Part shown: positions 19,695 through 31,894 of the stretch, one piece after another | Layout: the number at the start of each line of letters is the position of its first letter | Position numbering within the stretch: position 1 is the stretch's first letter | The notes under the pieces: generated by a model | Told to the model about the DNA's origin: nothing | Database searches by the model: none | Seen by the model: the letters and a program-made list of their open reading frames with translations, nothing else | Made by a program: the position numbers and the translations under genes | Assembly: GCA_963772315.1 (NCBI GenBank) | Contig: CAVYWJ010000004.1 | Coordinates: 2,294,001-2,358,000 of the forward strand | Direction: 5' to 3' | Origin: Haliangium sp963772315 | Lineage (GTDB): Bacteria; Myxococcota_A; Polyangia; Haliangiales; Haliangiaceae | Length of the DNA: 64,000 nucleotides

Positions 19695-20888
19695 CTACGA
19701 TGGCTCGTGTGCGTCGGAGCCGGTGCGCCCGCGCGCGCGCACCTGGTTCTCTGCGGATTCAAGCTCCTGCCGGGCGGCTTGAAACGCGGTCCGTGCCTGG
19801 TCGGCCTCGGCCTTGGCCTGGCCGTGGGTCTGGGCAGCGCGGTTGTGGGCCATGGTCGCGCGATCGAGCGCGGCCTGGGCCGCGGCCACGGCCGCCTCGG
19901 CGGCTTCGAGACGCTCGCTCGCAGCCCGCTCGGCCCGCTCGGCCGAGCCGAGCTCGCGCTGGCGGGCCACGAACGCCGCCTTGGCAGCGTTCGCGCGGTT
20001 GCGGGCCAGGTGGCGTGCCTGGGCCTCCTGGCGCGAGCGCGGCGCCTGTGCGGGACGGTTGTGGACGATTCTGAGCTTGGGCCTGGACCCGGTCTGGGTT
20101 CCGGGCTCGGGCGCCTGACTGGCTGGCTCGTCCTGGTCCTGGGGCGCGGGCCGATCCTGGGGCGCGGGCCGGTCCTTGGGCGCGGGCCGGTCCTGGTTCG
20201 CGGGCACGAGCCGGACCCGCGAAACAGGCGCGGGCCGGTCCTGGGCGTGGGCGCCGGGTCTGGCCCGGGGGCTCGCCGGGACCACTTCCGTGCTCGCGTC
20301 CGTGGTCGTGCCCGTGGTTGCGTCCGTGGTCGCGCCCGTGGTTGCATCTGGGCGAGGCGTGCGCCGGACCAGCCCCTGGGCGGGCGCGAGCGCGGCCAGC
20401 AGGTCGAACCCGGGCGCGTCGACGTCTGCGGACAGCCGGCCCGCGCGGGGCGCCGTGTCGGCCCGACCGTGGGCCGCCAGCGCCTTGAGCGTGGTGGTCA
20501 CCCGGCGCATGAGCTGCTGGGCAGCGCTGTGGCCGTCGCGCTCGAGCGCTTCCTGGGCGGCGCGCGCGACCGGACCCATGGCCTCGTGCAGCCGTGCCGA
20601 GGCCGCGGCCATGCCGGATGCAGCCTCGCCGTGCATGGCACGCTGCTGCAGCGCGCGCATGGCCTCGCCGGCATCGAGCAGGGCCTCGAGCGCGGGCCGC
20701 GCGTTCCAGTACGCCTGGTTCACGGCCCAGGCCGAGAGGCCGGGCTTGGCCAGCGTGCGCACGCGCTCGGCGGCGGCGCGATCGCGGCCCTTGAGCTCGC
20801 GCGCCAGGCGATTGCGCTCGCTGACGAACTCGCTCATGGGCCCCTGGAAGAGCGCGTCGATGGCGGCCTCGATGTCCTCGTCGGCCAT
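19695..20888 (-). CDS. Coiled-coil protein of unknown function
   Basis: 397 residues. The N-terminal 100 residues (FVSERNRLARELKGRDRAAA, then LAKPGLSAWAVNQAYW) resemble a conserved uncharacterised domain seen in actinobacterial and myxobacterial proteins. A middle low-complexity zone has repeated DRPAPQ/KDRPAPQ and DATTG units. The C-terminal third is an Ala/Glu/Arg-rich coiled coil (about 300-390). There is no signal peptide or membrane segment. It starts three bases after the stop of a sensor kinase, so the two are co-transcribed and translationally coupled. A function as a cytoplasmic partner of that kinase is only positional inference. Confidence 0.82.
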   Translation of the reverse strand: MADEDIEAAIDALFQGPMSEFVSERNRLARELKGRDRAAAERVRTLAKPGLSAWAVNQAYWNARPALEALLDAGEAMRALQQRAMHGEAASGMAAASARLHEAMGPVARAAQEALERDGHSAAQQLMRRVTTTLKALAAHGRADTAPRAGRLSADVDAPGFDLLAALAPAQGLVRRTPRPDATTGATTDATTGTTTDASTEVVPASPRARPGAHAQDRPAPVSRVRLVPANQDRPAPKDRPAPQDRPAPQDQDEPASQAPEPGTQTGSRPKLRIVHNRPAQAPRSRQEAQARHLARNRANAAKAAFVARQRELGSAERAERAASERLEAAEAAVAAAQAALDRATMAHNRAAQTHGQAKAEADQARTAFQAARQELESAENQVRARGRTGSDAHEPS

Positions 20889-20891
20889 GGC

Positions 20892-23069
<2,178 letters not shown>

Positions 23070-23142
23070 CCCTCCAGGCTAACCGCTCGCGCACCGGGAC
23101 GCTACTGGCGCAGGCCAGCCGGCGCATACTCCCTCGGCCTCT

Positions 23143-23714
23143 CCGGGTTTCGTGACAGGTGTATCGACCCTCGGTTAGGATCACCGCGAGCGAGGAGCAC
23201 ATATGTCGATGTATCGGGGCGGGAAGCCGCCGGAGTGGGACCAGCACGGTAAGGAGAAAGAACGCCGCGGGCAGGGGGGAGCCGGGCGGGAGCAGGGCCG
23301 TCGCTGCGTCAGGCGACGGAGGCTGGCCGCGTACGCCCTCACAGGGCCACACGCGCGGCCGATGGAGAGCAACCGGACGAACGTCCCGCTCTCGGTTCCC
23401 TCGGCTTGGCAGTCGAGGGCCGGGAACGTCGCGTGGGCGCTCTGGACCTTCCCGCGGCGAATTCGCTCGGCCTGGAGCTCGAGGGCCGGGAACGTCGCGC
23501 AGGCATGCATTCGGATCTGCGACCGCTGGACTTGGTGTCGGAGGTATCGCTGGTGCCGCAACCCGTTGCAACGCGTTGGCGGGAATGTTTGGGGGAACAC
23601 TTGGACGAGATCGGGAAGCAAGACGCCGCCGCGACCGTGCTGCTCCGGCACGAAGTCGCCCAGCCATCGCCGCGTGGCCTGGACTTGGCCCGGCATCCAT
23701 CTGCTGTTTCGTGA
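23143..23714 (+). pseudogene. Decayed duplicate of the toxin promoter and leader
   Basis: This stretch is a diverged copy of 23698-24110. Both have the upstream block GTTTCGTGAC..GTATCGAC..TCGGTTAGG followed by a GAGGAG site and an ATG. The reading starts at ATG 23203 (MSMYRGGKPPEWDQ, compare MTKQRGPKPPDQDQ at 23764), but must change frame before RAGAGPSLRQ. It then has two SLGLELEGRERR-type motifs and HSDLRPLDLVSE before ending at 23714 in unrelated sequence. It lacks the rest of the toxin. It is best read as a truncated leader left by recombination between toxin genes. Confidence 0.6.
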
Positions 23715-23763
23715 CGGCGTATCGACTGTCGGTTAGGCTCCGGTCGCGAACGAGGAGGTATGG

Positions 23764-26700
23764 ATGACGAAGCAACGCGGGCCGAAGCCGCCGGACCAGG
23801 ACCAGCAGCGCAAAGCGAAGGCGGGCCAGGGACGGAATGAGAACCGTGCGGGCGCGGGGCCGTCGTTGCGCCAGGCCATGGCGGCTGGCCGCGTGCGGCC
23901 TCATGCGGCCGCACGCGAGGCCCTGGGGCAGCCATCCGGTGAGCGCCGGGCCCAGGGTTCGCTCGGCCTGGAGCTGGAGGGGCGGGAACGGCGCGGGGGC
24001 GCCGTGACCGCCCGGGGCTGAGCTCGCTCGGCCTGGAGTTGGAGGGGCGGGAAGGTCGCGTGGGCACGCACCCGGATCTCCGGCCGCTCGACCTGATGGT
24101 CGAAGAAGAGGCGAGCCCGGACGGCAGCGACCACGCGCAGCACGTGACACTGGACGACGTTGCGACACCTCCGGCCGCGCGGTCGCCGGTGCAAGCCAGG
24201 CCCGCGGCGGCGGTACCGGCCGCACCGGCAACGACGCTGGTTGCACTGTTTCCGGCCGCGGGCGGACCGACGCCCGTACCTCCTGCGCCGGCCGCCGGGC
24301 CGGCGCCCGCACCTCCTGCGCCGGCTGACGGCACGATCGGGCCAGACACACGTGGATCGGGCGGCGAGCTGCCCGGGACGCCCGAGGAGGCGCGCGCCCA
24401 TGTCGCGAAGCTGGTGATCGCGCATGGCGAGGCCGGGGCGCGAGCGCGCGTCGAGCGCGCGATCGTGTCGCAAGGCTTGATGCTCGCCTTCATGCAACCC
24501 GGGGCGCGGCGCGAGGCCGTGCAACGTGCGGCCCTGGTGCGGGCCGAGCTGGACCGGGTCGCGGCCGAGAACGCTGCGCTGCGCGAGCGCTTCGGCATCG
24601 AGGCCGGACGTATGGCCGAGCAAGTGCTCGCGGACAGCGAGTCCGAGATCGCGGCCGCGCTCGCGGGCTACGGCGTGCGGGCCACGCCGGAGTGGCGCGA
24701 TGTGGTCACGTCGGTGCTGTGGAAGACCGGGGATCTCGATCTTGCCGTGGACACGGCGTTGCGACTGGGCAAGCCCGGTAGCGACGCCGCGGCGCGGGCC
24801 GGGGCCGAGGGCGGGCAGGATCTGGTGCGCGCGGCGCGCGAGCTCCTCGCGCTGCAGGCGCGGCTGGGTGGCTGGATGAAACAGAAAGAGGAGCTCAGCC
24901 AGCGGATCTACCGGAAGCAGCACCCGTCGCATCACCAGGCCGGGCCTGCGGCGCCGCGCGCGCAGCCGGATGTCATCGCCGACTACCTCCGGTCGTCGCA
25001 GCCGGAGGAACAACCCGGCGCCCTGCCGGCGCCGGCCCGCCCGGAGCTGACGAACGACCTGCGGCTGTCACCGGACGAGCAGCAAGCGTACGTCGATGCC
25101 AAGATCCGGCTGGCCCGGCACGAGCTGCTCGCGCGCTGGCTCGCGCACGAGCAGGCCCATCCCATCCTGGCCGCGTTCCGCGACGCGGACGGCCAGCCCG
25201 CGGGCCTCGAGAGGCTGGCCGGTGCCGGCGCGAAGCCGGTGCGTGTGGTGCTGCGCAGGGCGCTGCCGAAGCTCGTCGATAATCGCAAGACCCGCCGGGC
25301 CCTGCGCGACGGCGCGCTGTCGCCCTGGGCCTTGCCGCGCGTGGTCACGCTGGCGCAGGCCGGGCTCGGCATCGCGCCGGGCACGCTGCAGGCGCGCGTC
25401 GTGGCCGACGAAGCGCGCGACCACGCGTCCGGGAACACCATGGCCGTGGCCGCGGTCGGCCTGGGCCTGGCCGTGCTCGCGGCCGTGCCCACGGGCGGCG
25501 GCTCGCTCACCCTGGGCGCCGAGCTGTCGGGGCTGGCGCTGGAGGCGTACCTGGCAGTCGACAGCATCGAGCGCCACCAGATCGGCGAGAGCGCCGCGAA
25601 CACGCACCTCGATCGCGCCCGGACCCTGGCCGCGGAGGAGCCGTCGCTGGGCTGGCTGGCCGTGGACCTGCTCGGCGCGAGCGTGGGCATGGGCATGGCC
25701 GTCAAGGCCATGCGCGAGGCCGCGTCCCTGCGTCACGCGGCGCTGGCCGGCAGCGTGGCACCCGAGGCGATCGCGCGCCTGGACAAGCTCGGCAATGTGC
25801 ACGGCCTGGGCGCGATTGGCTCGCGCATCGCGCGCGAGGCGCGGGAGAGCGCCGGGCGCGCCGGTACCGGCGCCGTGGGTCTGGCCGCGGACGCGCTCGC
25901 GGGCGCGCACCTCGGCACCCTGGAGCAGCGCCTTGGCGTGCGCGTGGTGGCCGATGCCGGGCTCGGCGACGGCGTGCGCATCCAGCTCGGCGCCGACGGC
26001 GTGCGCGTGCTGCACGTCAGCGTGGGCCCGCAGGCGCGGGTGGCCGACGTCCTCGTGCACGGCGACGTGGTGCGCCGCATGGAGCGCTACCGCGGCCTGG
26101 CCGGCGGCCTGCGCCGCCTGGGCGAGCGCATGCGCGGCTGGCTGGGCGGCGCCTCGGGCGTGAACCCGGTCCCGCCCGGCACGCTCGGACACGAGGCCTG
26201 GCACGAGGTGGAGAAGCACGTCGCGCTGCTCGAAGTGCGGCACGCGCGGCTGGCCGGCGGCGTGCTCGACGACGCGGCCAGCCGGCGCGTGCGGCAGGAG
26301 ATCTCGGTCCTGGAGGGCCGGCTGTCCGAATATCGCGAGGTGGTCGAGGACGCGCTGGAGAGCGGCGTCTACGTGCCCGGCCGCGGCTGGGTGGCGCAGG
26401 ATCCCATCGGCAAGACCACGCGCCGTGCCGTCGAGCAGGGCTGGCCGCTGCCCGAGACCGGCGCGAAGCATCACTTCTATCGCGAGTCATCGCGCACGCC
26501 GAGCGGCCTGGAGATGCCGGTCAAGGCCGGCGCGCCCGAGGGCACGCCGCGCTACCGGCCCGAGGCCGGCGAGGCCGGCGAGCCCACGGGCCGGCTCCGG
26601 CACGCGGGCGAGAAGCAGCCGACACCTAAGTTTGCCGCCACCGACACGCCCGCGGACGTGCTCGCGGCCCTGTGCGGGCCGGGCAACGGCAAGAGCTTCG

Positions 26701-27387
26701 GCGCCTGGCTCGAGGTGCTGGAGCGGAACGGCATGGCCGGCCGGGACGAGATCCTGGCGGTCATCACGCGCACCGAGTACGCGAAGAAAACCCATGACAG
26801 CGTACGCAAGAAGCTCAAGGACCACTTCCGCCCGCGGCTGCTCGCGCGCTTGCACGACCCGCGTGTCCCCGACGCCGAGAGCTGGCGGCTGATGCGCGCC
26901 CTGACCGACGATCTCAACAACGCCGACATGGGCAACCTGGTGCACCAGTGGTACGTGCGCCGGCACGCCCCCGGGGCCAGCAACCGGGCGCGGGTCACGC
27001 CCGAGCAGGCGGCCGAGAAGGAGGTCATCCTGGCGCGTAGCCGTGCAGCTCGACTTCGTGGAGGGCAACGTGATCGGCGAGATCAAGTCGGGCGTGCGCA
27101 AGCTCGACAAGGACGAGCAGCTCAGGCTAAACGAGATGGCCGCGATGGCGGACAAGAACGTCATGATCACCGTCGGGCAGGCCGAGCGCCGCGTGGAGGG
27201 CGCGCTGTACGTGTTCACCAAACCGGAGGGCGCGCGGGCGAACGCGGCGCTGTTCGAGCAAGCCTGGAAAGACAAGGCCAGAAAGCCGGGAATCCTGCGC
27301 CTGCGCGTGTTCAATGCCAGGGGCGAGTCGCGGACCATTGCCAGCAAAGAGGAGCTCCCCGGCTTGCTCCGCTGGCTGGAGCGGTAG
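23764..27387 (+). CDS. Polymorphic toxin with PD-(D/E)XK-like tip (two frame breaks)
   Basis: Large putative secreted toxin, about 1200 residues if corrected. ATG 23764 with GAGGAGGT starts MTKQRGPKPPDQ; a one-base deletion between two SLGLELEGRERR motifs (24000-24020) moves it into the main frame, which can also start at TTG 24039. Then come an Ala/Pro linker, helical regions, a hydrophobic stretch near 25430-25560, and a pre-tip linker (LEQRLGVRVV, NPVPPGTLGHEAW, YVPGRGW; 25920-26400). Near 27040 one extra base breaks the frame. The restored end has LDFVEGNVIGEIKSG, matching D-x(n)-E-x-K nucleases, and stops at 27387. No signal peptide is seen, so the export route is unknown. The nuclease call is from motif only. 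Confidence 0.68.
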
Positions 27388-27396
27388 GAATTCGTC

Positions 27397-29091
27397 ATGA
27401 ACATGAAGGTGTCTATCTGGGCCCGGGATCTGGAGCCACTCTCGAGCGCGGTGCTGGCGCTGCCAGCCTTCACCAACCAGGTTCCCACGGCCATCGAAGT
27501 GGACGGCAGGGAGCGAAAGCCCACGGCGGACTGGCGCGAGCGCTGGGTGCCGAAGTGCAAGAGCGATGTCGAGGCGTGCTGGGGACCCAGACCCGAGTTC
27601 TCGCTGGTGGATGCCGACCAGTTCGTGTGGTTCCGTCGCGGCGTCGATCCGGTGCGCTTCAGCGTGCCGTTTCCGGTGCGCTTCGGCCTGCCGTTCCCGG
27701 ACGACGTGCATGAAGTCATGCGCCTGCTCCTGTCCCTGCCGTTCGAGCGGGCCGCATTCCTCGACCTCTACGAGAACTGGGCCCCCGAAGGCTACAACTG
27801 GGCTCAATTCCATGAGAGCCACTATCCCTTCGGCTGGGCCTGCGCGTTCCGCGGCGCGGGCCACGACGCGCTGGTGTCGCGGCGCTGGCTCGACTTCGGC
27901 CCCTGGCGGGTGCTGCGCGGCCCCGGCGACACCACGCTGGTGCAGTTCCACGAGCTGGGCGTGGACGCGGCCACGGCGCTGGCCCAGGCCGCGCCCGGCC
28001 ACGCGCGGATGGGCTGGTCGCACGACGGCGACGGCGGCATGGCCGGCGGGTACGGCTCCCTCACGATCACGGGCGAGTACTGGCCGGCCGAGCGCCTGTT
28101 CGAGGTCCACGTGCGCGAGCCACGCGAGATCACGAGCCAGGAGATCAACGAGGCGCTGGCCATCCGCAGGCGCCGCCGCCACCACGAGCACGCGGGCAGC
28201 CCGGTCGAGCGCGTGGCCTACGTGTTCGCGAGCCCGGCCCTGGCCGAGCCGCACCTGCACGCGCTGTGGCTGCGCGAGCTCGAGGTCTGGGCCTTTCGCG
28301 ACGGCCACAAGGTCCGGCTGGATCTCGACCACGTGCCCAACGTGCCGCCCCGGCCCGGGTGGGTGCAGCGCCTGGAGGCCGCAGACGCGGCGCGCGGCTT
28401 CCCGCTGGCCGGGCCGTTCTGGCCCGCGGTGACCGCGCGCCTGGTCGCCGAGGCATCGGCACGTGACGCGGCGCCCGTGATCGCGCTGCCCGAGCCCGGC
28501 CCGTGGAGGCTGCGTTTCCCCTCGACCTCGGACCCGCAGGTCATCGAGGAGGACCGCCAGGCGCTGGCCCGCAAGCTGGGTGTGTCGATCGTGTTCGACG
28601 AGTCCCTGGAGTGGCGCCAGGTGTCGATCGCGCTCGACGCCGACCGCGTGAGCGGCCGCCTGCACATCCGGCACCTGGCGGTCACGTCGAGCACGCGCGC
28701 GGACGATATCGAGCACTGCGCGGGCAACGTGGTCAAGCGGCTCAAGCGCTACGGCAAGAGAATGGTCAAGGTGCGCAAGATGTGGAACGACTTCACGGCC
28801 TGGATGGGCGGCGAGGCGCGCGAAAACCCATTCCCGCCCAACACCATGGGCTACAACGCCTGGGACTCGTTCCGGCGGTTCGTGAACGAGCAGGACGAGC
28901 AGTACCAGCGCTTCGCTGCGGCCCCGCTCATCGAATATCGCGCCGAGCTTCAGAGTGACACCGCGCTCCTGAAGTACGACATCGAGCAGGCCGAGTGGCT
29001 GCTGCACGAGCACGCCGAGATCCTGCACAACGCGATGGAGATCGGCGAGTACGTGCCCGGCAAGGGCTACGTCGAGCAAGAGCTACCATGA
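27397..29091 (+). CDS. Putative immunity protein fused to a second pre-tip linker
   Basis: 564-residue ORF starting ten bases after the toxin stop, the place where an immunity gene is expected. Residues 1 to about 385 match no family that I recognise and are acidic/aromatic-rich (DLYENWAPEGYNWAQFHESHYPFGW). From about residue 388 to the end it is clearly related to the toxin's pre-tip linker: ALARKLGVSIVF, LKRYGKRMVKV, NPFPPNTMGYNAWDSF and EIGEYVPGKGYVEQELP align with LEQRLGVRVV, MERYRG, NPVPPGTLGHEAWHEV and ALESGVYVPGRGWVAQDP. It ends exactly where a toxin tip would begin. This suggests an immunity gene joined to an orphan toxin cassette by recombination. Confidence 0.7.
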   Translation: MNMKVSIWARDLEPLSSAVLALPAFTNQVPTAIEVDGRERKPTADWRERWVPKCKSDVEACWGPRPEFSLVDADQFVWFRRGVDPVRFSVPFPVRFGLPFPDDVHEVMRLLLSLPFERAAFLDLYENWAPEGYNWAQFHESHYPFGWACAFRGAGHDALVSRRWLDFGPWRVLRGPGDTTLVQFHELGVDAATALAQAAPGHARMGWSHDGDGGMAGGYGSLTITGEYWPAERLFEVHVREPREITSQEINEALAIRRRRRHHEHAGSPVERVAYVFASPALAEPHLHALWLRELEVWAFRDGHKVRLDLDHVPNVPPRPGWVQRLEAADAARGFPLAGPFWPAVTARLVAEASARDAAPVIALPEPGPWRLRFPSTSDPQVIEEDRQALARKLGVSIVFDESLEWRQVSIALDADRVSGRLHIRHLAVTSSTRADDIEHCAGNVVKRLKRYGKRMVKVRKMWNDFTAWMGGEARENPFPPNTMGYNAWDSFRRFVNEQDEQYQRFAAAPLIEYRAELQSDTALLKYDIEQAEWLLHEHAEILHNAMEIGEYVPGKGYVEQELP

Positions 29092-29311
29092 GCCGCACGC
29101 CCTCCGGTTCGAGCCGTCCCTCGGCGGGCAGGCACACGGCGGAGGCGATGGCTCGGGGCGTGTTACTGGTCGGATTGTACCAGCAGCGGCCCCAGATGGA
29201 ATGAGCGCCGTCGGGATGCTCGGGCGTGGGCGGGAAGCCAGAGCGGAACACGGTCACGTCCGCGACGTCGGCAGCTGGCGGGGCGTCCCCCGCTGTCAAG
29301 CGGACACCCGG
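29092..29311 (-). other. Possible gene remnant downstream of the toxin island
   Basis: The gap between the fusion ORF and the first lipoprotein has one frame on the minus strand with protein-like composition (VTVFRSGFPPTPEHPDGAHSIWG, then RCWYNPTSNTPRAIASAVCLP; about 29100-29290). It has no good start or ribosome site and overlaps the end of the fusion ORF. It may be a fragment of an immunity or toxin gene; I do not recognise a family. Confidence 0.25.
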
Positions 29312-29719
29312 TCAGAAAAGATCTACGTAACGCCCCTCGACGAGCCACATACTGAATGTCGTGGTGTCCTCGTTCGGGATGGCGAGCTCCAGGTCGAAGC
29401 CGCCAGGGAGCGTGCAGTGCTTCGAGCGCTCCAGCTCGTGCCCGAACAGCGACAGGTCGTACAGCCAGCCACACTCAGGCGGGAGTATGCCCGTGAAGAC
29501 CAGCGTGGCGTCCGCGGCAAACTCCTGGGCCTGCGTGCTCGTGAGCTCGCACTCTTGCCTTTGTCGCGTCATGCGGTCGATGCGCTCCACGTCCGCGGCG
29601 CGCTCGCAGCCCTCGGGCGAGAGGCATGTCCATGTCAGCGCAAATTCATAGACGGGGAAAGGATCGTCGGACGACCAGCACCCCGATAACAGCAACAAGC
29701 AGAGGATTCCACGCTTCAT
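29312..29719 (-). CDS. Small lipoprotein, paralogue of the 29823 gene
   Basis: 135 residues with signal peptide and lipobox (MKRGILCLLLLSGCWSS). The mature part has the pattern YEFALTWTCLSPEGCERA, a central acidic region, then LPPECGWLYDLSLFGHELE, and ends with FSMWLVEGRY. It is a clear paralogue of the next gene upstream: shared features are the MKRxxLCLLLLS signal, WxCLSxxGCERA, LPxEC and the FxLELxIPxxD motif. Four conserved Cys residues after the lipid Cys suggest disulfides. The family is unknown. It lies 103 bases after its paralogue on the same strand. Confidence 0.8.
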   Translation of the reverse strand: MKRGILCLLLLSGCWSSDDPFPVYEFALTWTCLSPEGCERAADVERIDRMTRQRQECELTSTQAQEFAADATLVFTGILPPECGWLYDLSLFGHELERSKHCTLPGGFDLELAIPNEDTTTFSMWLVEGRYVDLF

Positions 29720-29822
29720 GGCTCATTCTCCTGGGAGAGACACATGCTCCTGGCATCATCTTGGAACCGGCATGATCAGACAGGCGTGGGCTCGGAGGAG
29801 TGCAAGCGCGACGGACGCCGCA

Positions 29823-30230
29823 TCATGGATCGAATTCTCGTGCCTCGACCAACCAGTCGCCATGGGTCGCGGGGTCTCGATCGGGTATCGAGAGCTCCAG
29901 CTCGAATCCCTTCGAGGTGCGGCAGAACCTGGACGGCTCCAGCTCGAGCCCGAACAGGAAGAAGCCATGCAGCAAGGAGCATTCCGCCGGCAGCTCGTCC
30001 GAAGGCACCATCTGTCCCCTGCCGCTGAACACTGGATCGCGGGTGCTCTCGAAGCGGACGAAGATGTCGTCGTCGACGATCCTGGCGCGATCGATGAGCA
30101 CCGCCTCCTGCGCGCGCTCGCAGCCACCGGCAGACAGGCAGCTCCACGTCAACTTGTACACGCTGTAGTTGCGGGCTGCGTCGAGCTCGCACGCCGACAG
30201 GAGCAACAGGCATAGCATGGCGCGCTTCAT
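29823..30230 (-). CDS. Small lipoprotein, paralogue of the 29312 gene
   Basis: 135 residues, signal peptide with lipobox (MKRAMLCLLLLSACELD), mature part with YKLTWSCLSAGGCERAQEAV, LPAECSLLHGFFLFGLELE and FELELSIPDRDPATHG. It has the same length and Cys pattern as its downstream paralogue, so the pair arose by tandem duplication. Its start is four bases after the stop of the large exported protein at 30235, suggesting co-transcription and a shared envelope function. No known family was recognised. Confidence 0.8.
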   Translation of the reverse strand: MKRAMLCLLLLSACELDAARNYSVYKLTWSCLSAGGCERAQEAVLIDRARIVDDDIFVRFESTRDPVFSGRGQMVPSDELPAECSLLHGFFLFGLELEPSRFCRTSKGFELELSIPDRDPATHGDWLVEAREFDP

Positions 30231-30234
30231 GAGT

Positions 30235-31818
30235 TCATTCTCCTTGGTCGAGGGACCATCCCGCGGAGAGCAGCGCCGAGACGGACCGATACTCGGCCGG
30301 CACGCCTTGCCGCACGTGGAGCTCGAGACCCAGCGATAGATTCGTCACCCGATACTCGAGCCCCATGCTGGCGGCCAGCACCCCGACGAACGGCATGCCT
30401 TGGGAGCTGTCGATCTCCTCCGATTCGTCGGACTCGTTGATGTCGACGTCTCGATAATGCGCCTGCAGGCCGAGCCCCACGGACGCCGTGGGCACGAGCC
30501 ATGTCCCGCCGAACCACGCCTTCAGCCCCACATCCGCTCGCAGCCAGGGGCCGCGCATCGCGAGCTCGGTACCTGACTCCATGATATGCACCGTGGGCGC
30601 GACGGGCCATTCCCCGCTGACGCTGGCCTCCACGCCCCACGAGGCGCCGGGGCGGCGGCCGGTGACCCGCACGCCACCTGCACGATGGGATCGTCGCGCC
30701 TGTCTCCCTTGGTACCCTGGCACGGTGAACTCCGTGGTCCCCGCCAGCGCGGCGATGGCGTGGATCGAGATGGCGACACGTGGTGGGCGCGCTGCCGCAC
30801 CGGCGCGCTCCGTGGCCGGCGCGGCGCCGTGTCCGGTTGTCGACGCGCCGGTCGTCGACGCGATCGACATCGGAGCCCATGCATCGGCGTCCCTGGCCAT
30901 GAAGCGTCCAAGCATCATGCGCACCGCTCGCGCGAGCGTGATCGGGGTCGCAGATGGTTCCGGCGGCGTGGACGAGACGGCGGCGGCCGGCGGTAGCACG
31001 ACGACGTGCCGCCATGCGTCCGCGGCGCGAGGGACCACGCGCAGCCGGAAGCGCTGGCGCACGGTCGCGGTCTGCACCCGCACCGGGACCTCGTCTCCGA
31101 CAGCGAGACCGGCTGACGGCCGGATGAGGAGCCTGTTGTCGATGCTCGTGGCCCGCATCATACCAGTCACCAGCCCCGAGAAGCGCGCGCGCACGATCTC
31201 GTCCGGGAAGACCAGGTACGTGGTGACCCTCGCGTGGACCGGGATCTCCGGGGACGTGTCTACCACCGGCTCGCCGGCCGCGAGCATCGTGGCGTCCGGG
31301 GCCGCCGGCGCCGGCCTGGCCTCGCCATCCGGCGGGCTCTGCTCGGCGCGCTGCTCCGGCTTCATGGCCACCACCATGAGCTCGTCGCGAGCGTCCTCGT
31401 AGCGCGCGACCACGCGCAGCCGGAACGTGAGGAGCATGGTCACCGTCTCCACCTCGAGCAGCGCCTCCAGCCCGGCAGAGACGCCTGCGTTCGGTCGCAC
31501 ATGGAGCGTCCGACCGGCGAACGTAACCTGTATCGAGCTGCCGGTCACACGGGCCCGCGTGATCGCATCCGGCAGATGCAGGATCGTCGGCAGATCCGGA
31601 TGCACGGGGATCTCGAGCACGCCATCCGCGCCGGGCTGCGCCCATGTCGTTCCAGGACGAGACATCATGACCATCATGGCAGCCAGGTAGACGCCCGTGA
31701 TGATACCCCGCCAGACCGCTCGCCACTGACCGATGCCAGCGCCCCGCGCGCCTGCGCAGGCATCAGGTGGTGGTGGCAATCCTTGACGGTGCAGGTCCAA
31801 CCAGACGACATCATCCAT
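30235..31818 (-). CDS. Exported protein with duplicated N-terminal domain and barrel-like C-terminus
   Basis: About 527 residues from ATG 31818. A hydrophobic stretch (GIITGVYLAAMMVMMSRPGTTWAQ) looks like a signal peptide, though about 40 residues precede it, so a later start (near ATG 31700) is possible. Two related modules follow: EIPVHPDLPTILHLPDAITRAR and EIPVHARVTTYLVFPDEIVRAR, each ending in FRLRVV. They resemble the myxobacterial DUF2381 type in their 'T-x-L-x-F/L' opening, but this is tentative. The C-terminal 200 residues alternate polar and apolar residues and contain Gly/aromatic pairs as in outer-membrane beta-barrels. It leads a three-gene unit with two lipoproteins. Confidence 0.72.
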   Translation of the reverse strand: MDDVVWLDLHRQGLPPPPDACAGARGAGIGQWRAVWRGIITGVYLAAMMVMMSRPGTTWAQPGADGVLEIPVHPDLPTILHLPDAITRARVTGSSIQVTFAGRTLHVRPNAGVSAGLEALLEVETVTMLLTFRLRVVARYEDARDELMVVAMKPEQRAEQSPPDGEARPAPAAPDATMLAAGEPVVDTSPEIPVHARVTTYLVFPDEIVRARFSGLVTGMMRATSIDNRLLIRPSAGLAVGDEVPVRVQTATVRQRFRLRVVPRAADAWRHVVVLPPAAAVSSTPPEPSATPITLARAVRMMLGRFMARDADAWAPMSIASTTGASTTGHGAAPATERAGAAARPPRVAISIHAIAALAGTTEFTVPGYQGRQARRSHRAGGVRVTGRRPGASWGVEASVSGEWPVAPTVHIMESGTELAMRGPWLRADVGLKAWFGGTWLVPTASVGLGLQAHYRDVDINESDESEEIDSSQGMPFVGVLAASMGLEYRVTNLSLGLELHVRQGVPAEYRSVSALLSAGWSLDQGE

Positions 31819-31894
31819 CTCGCTTGCCCGCGACTGTACCAGAAAAGGCAGGTCGCCGAAAGCCGCTGCGACGGTTCGAGCGTGTGCGCTCGGC

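Noticed and set aside
27388..27713. Toxin frame continuing to 27713
   Set aside because: After 27040 this frame has arginine/glycine-rich, family-unlike sequence, whereas the +1 frame gives a nuclease-like end at 27387.
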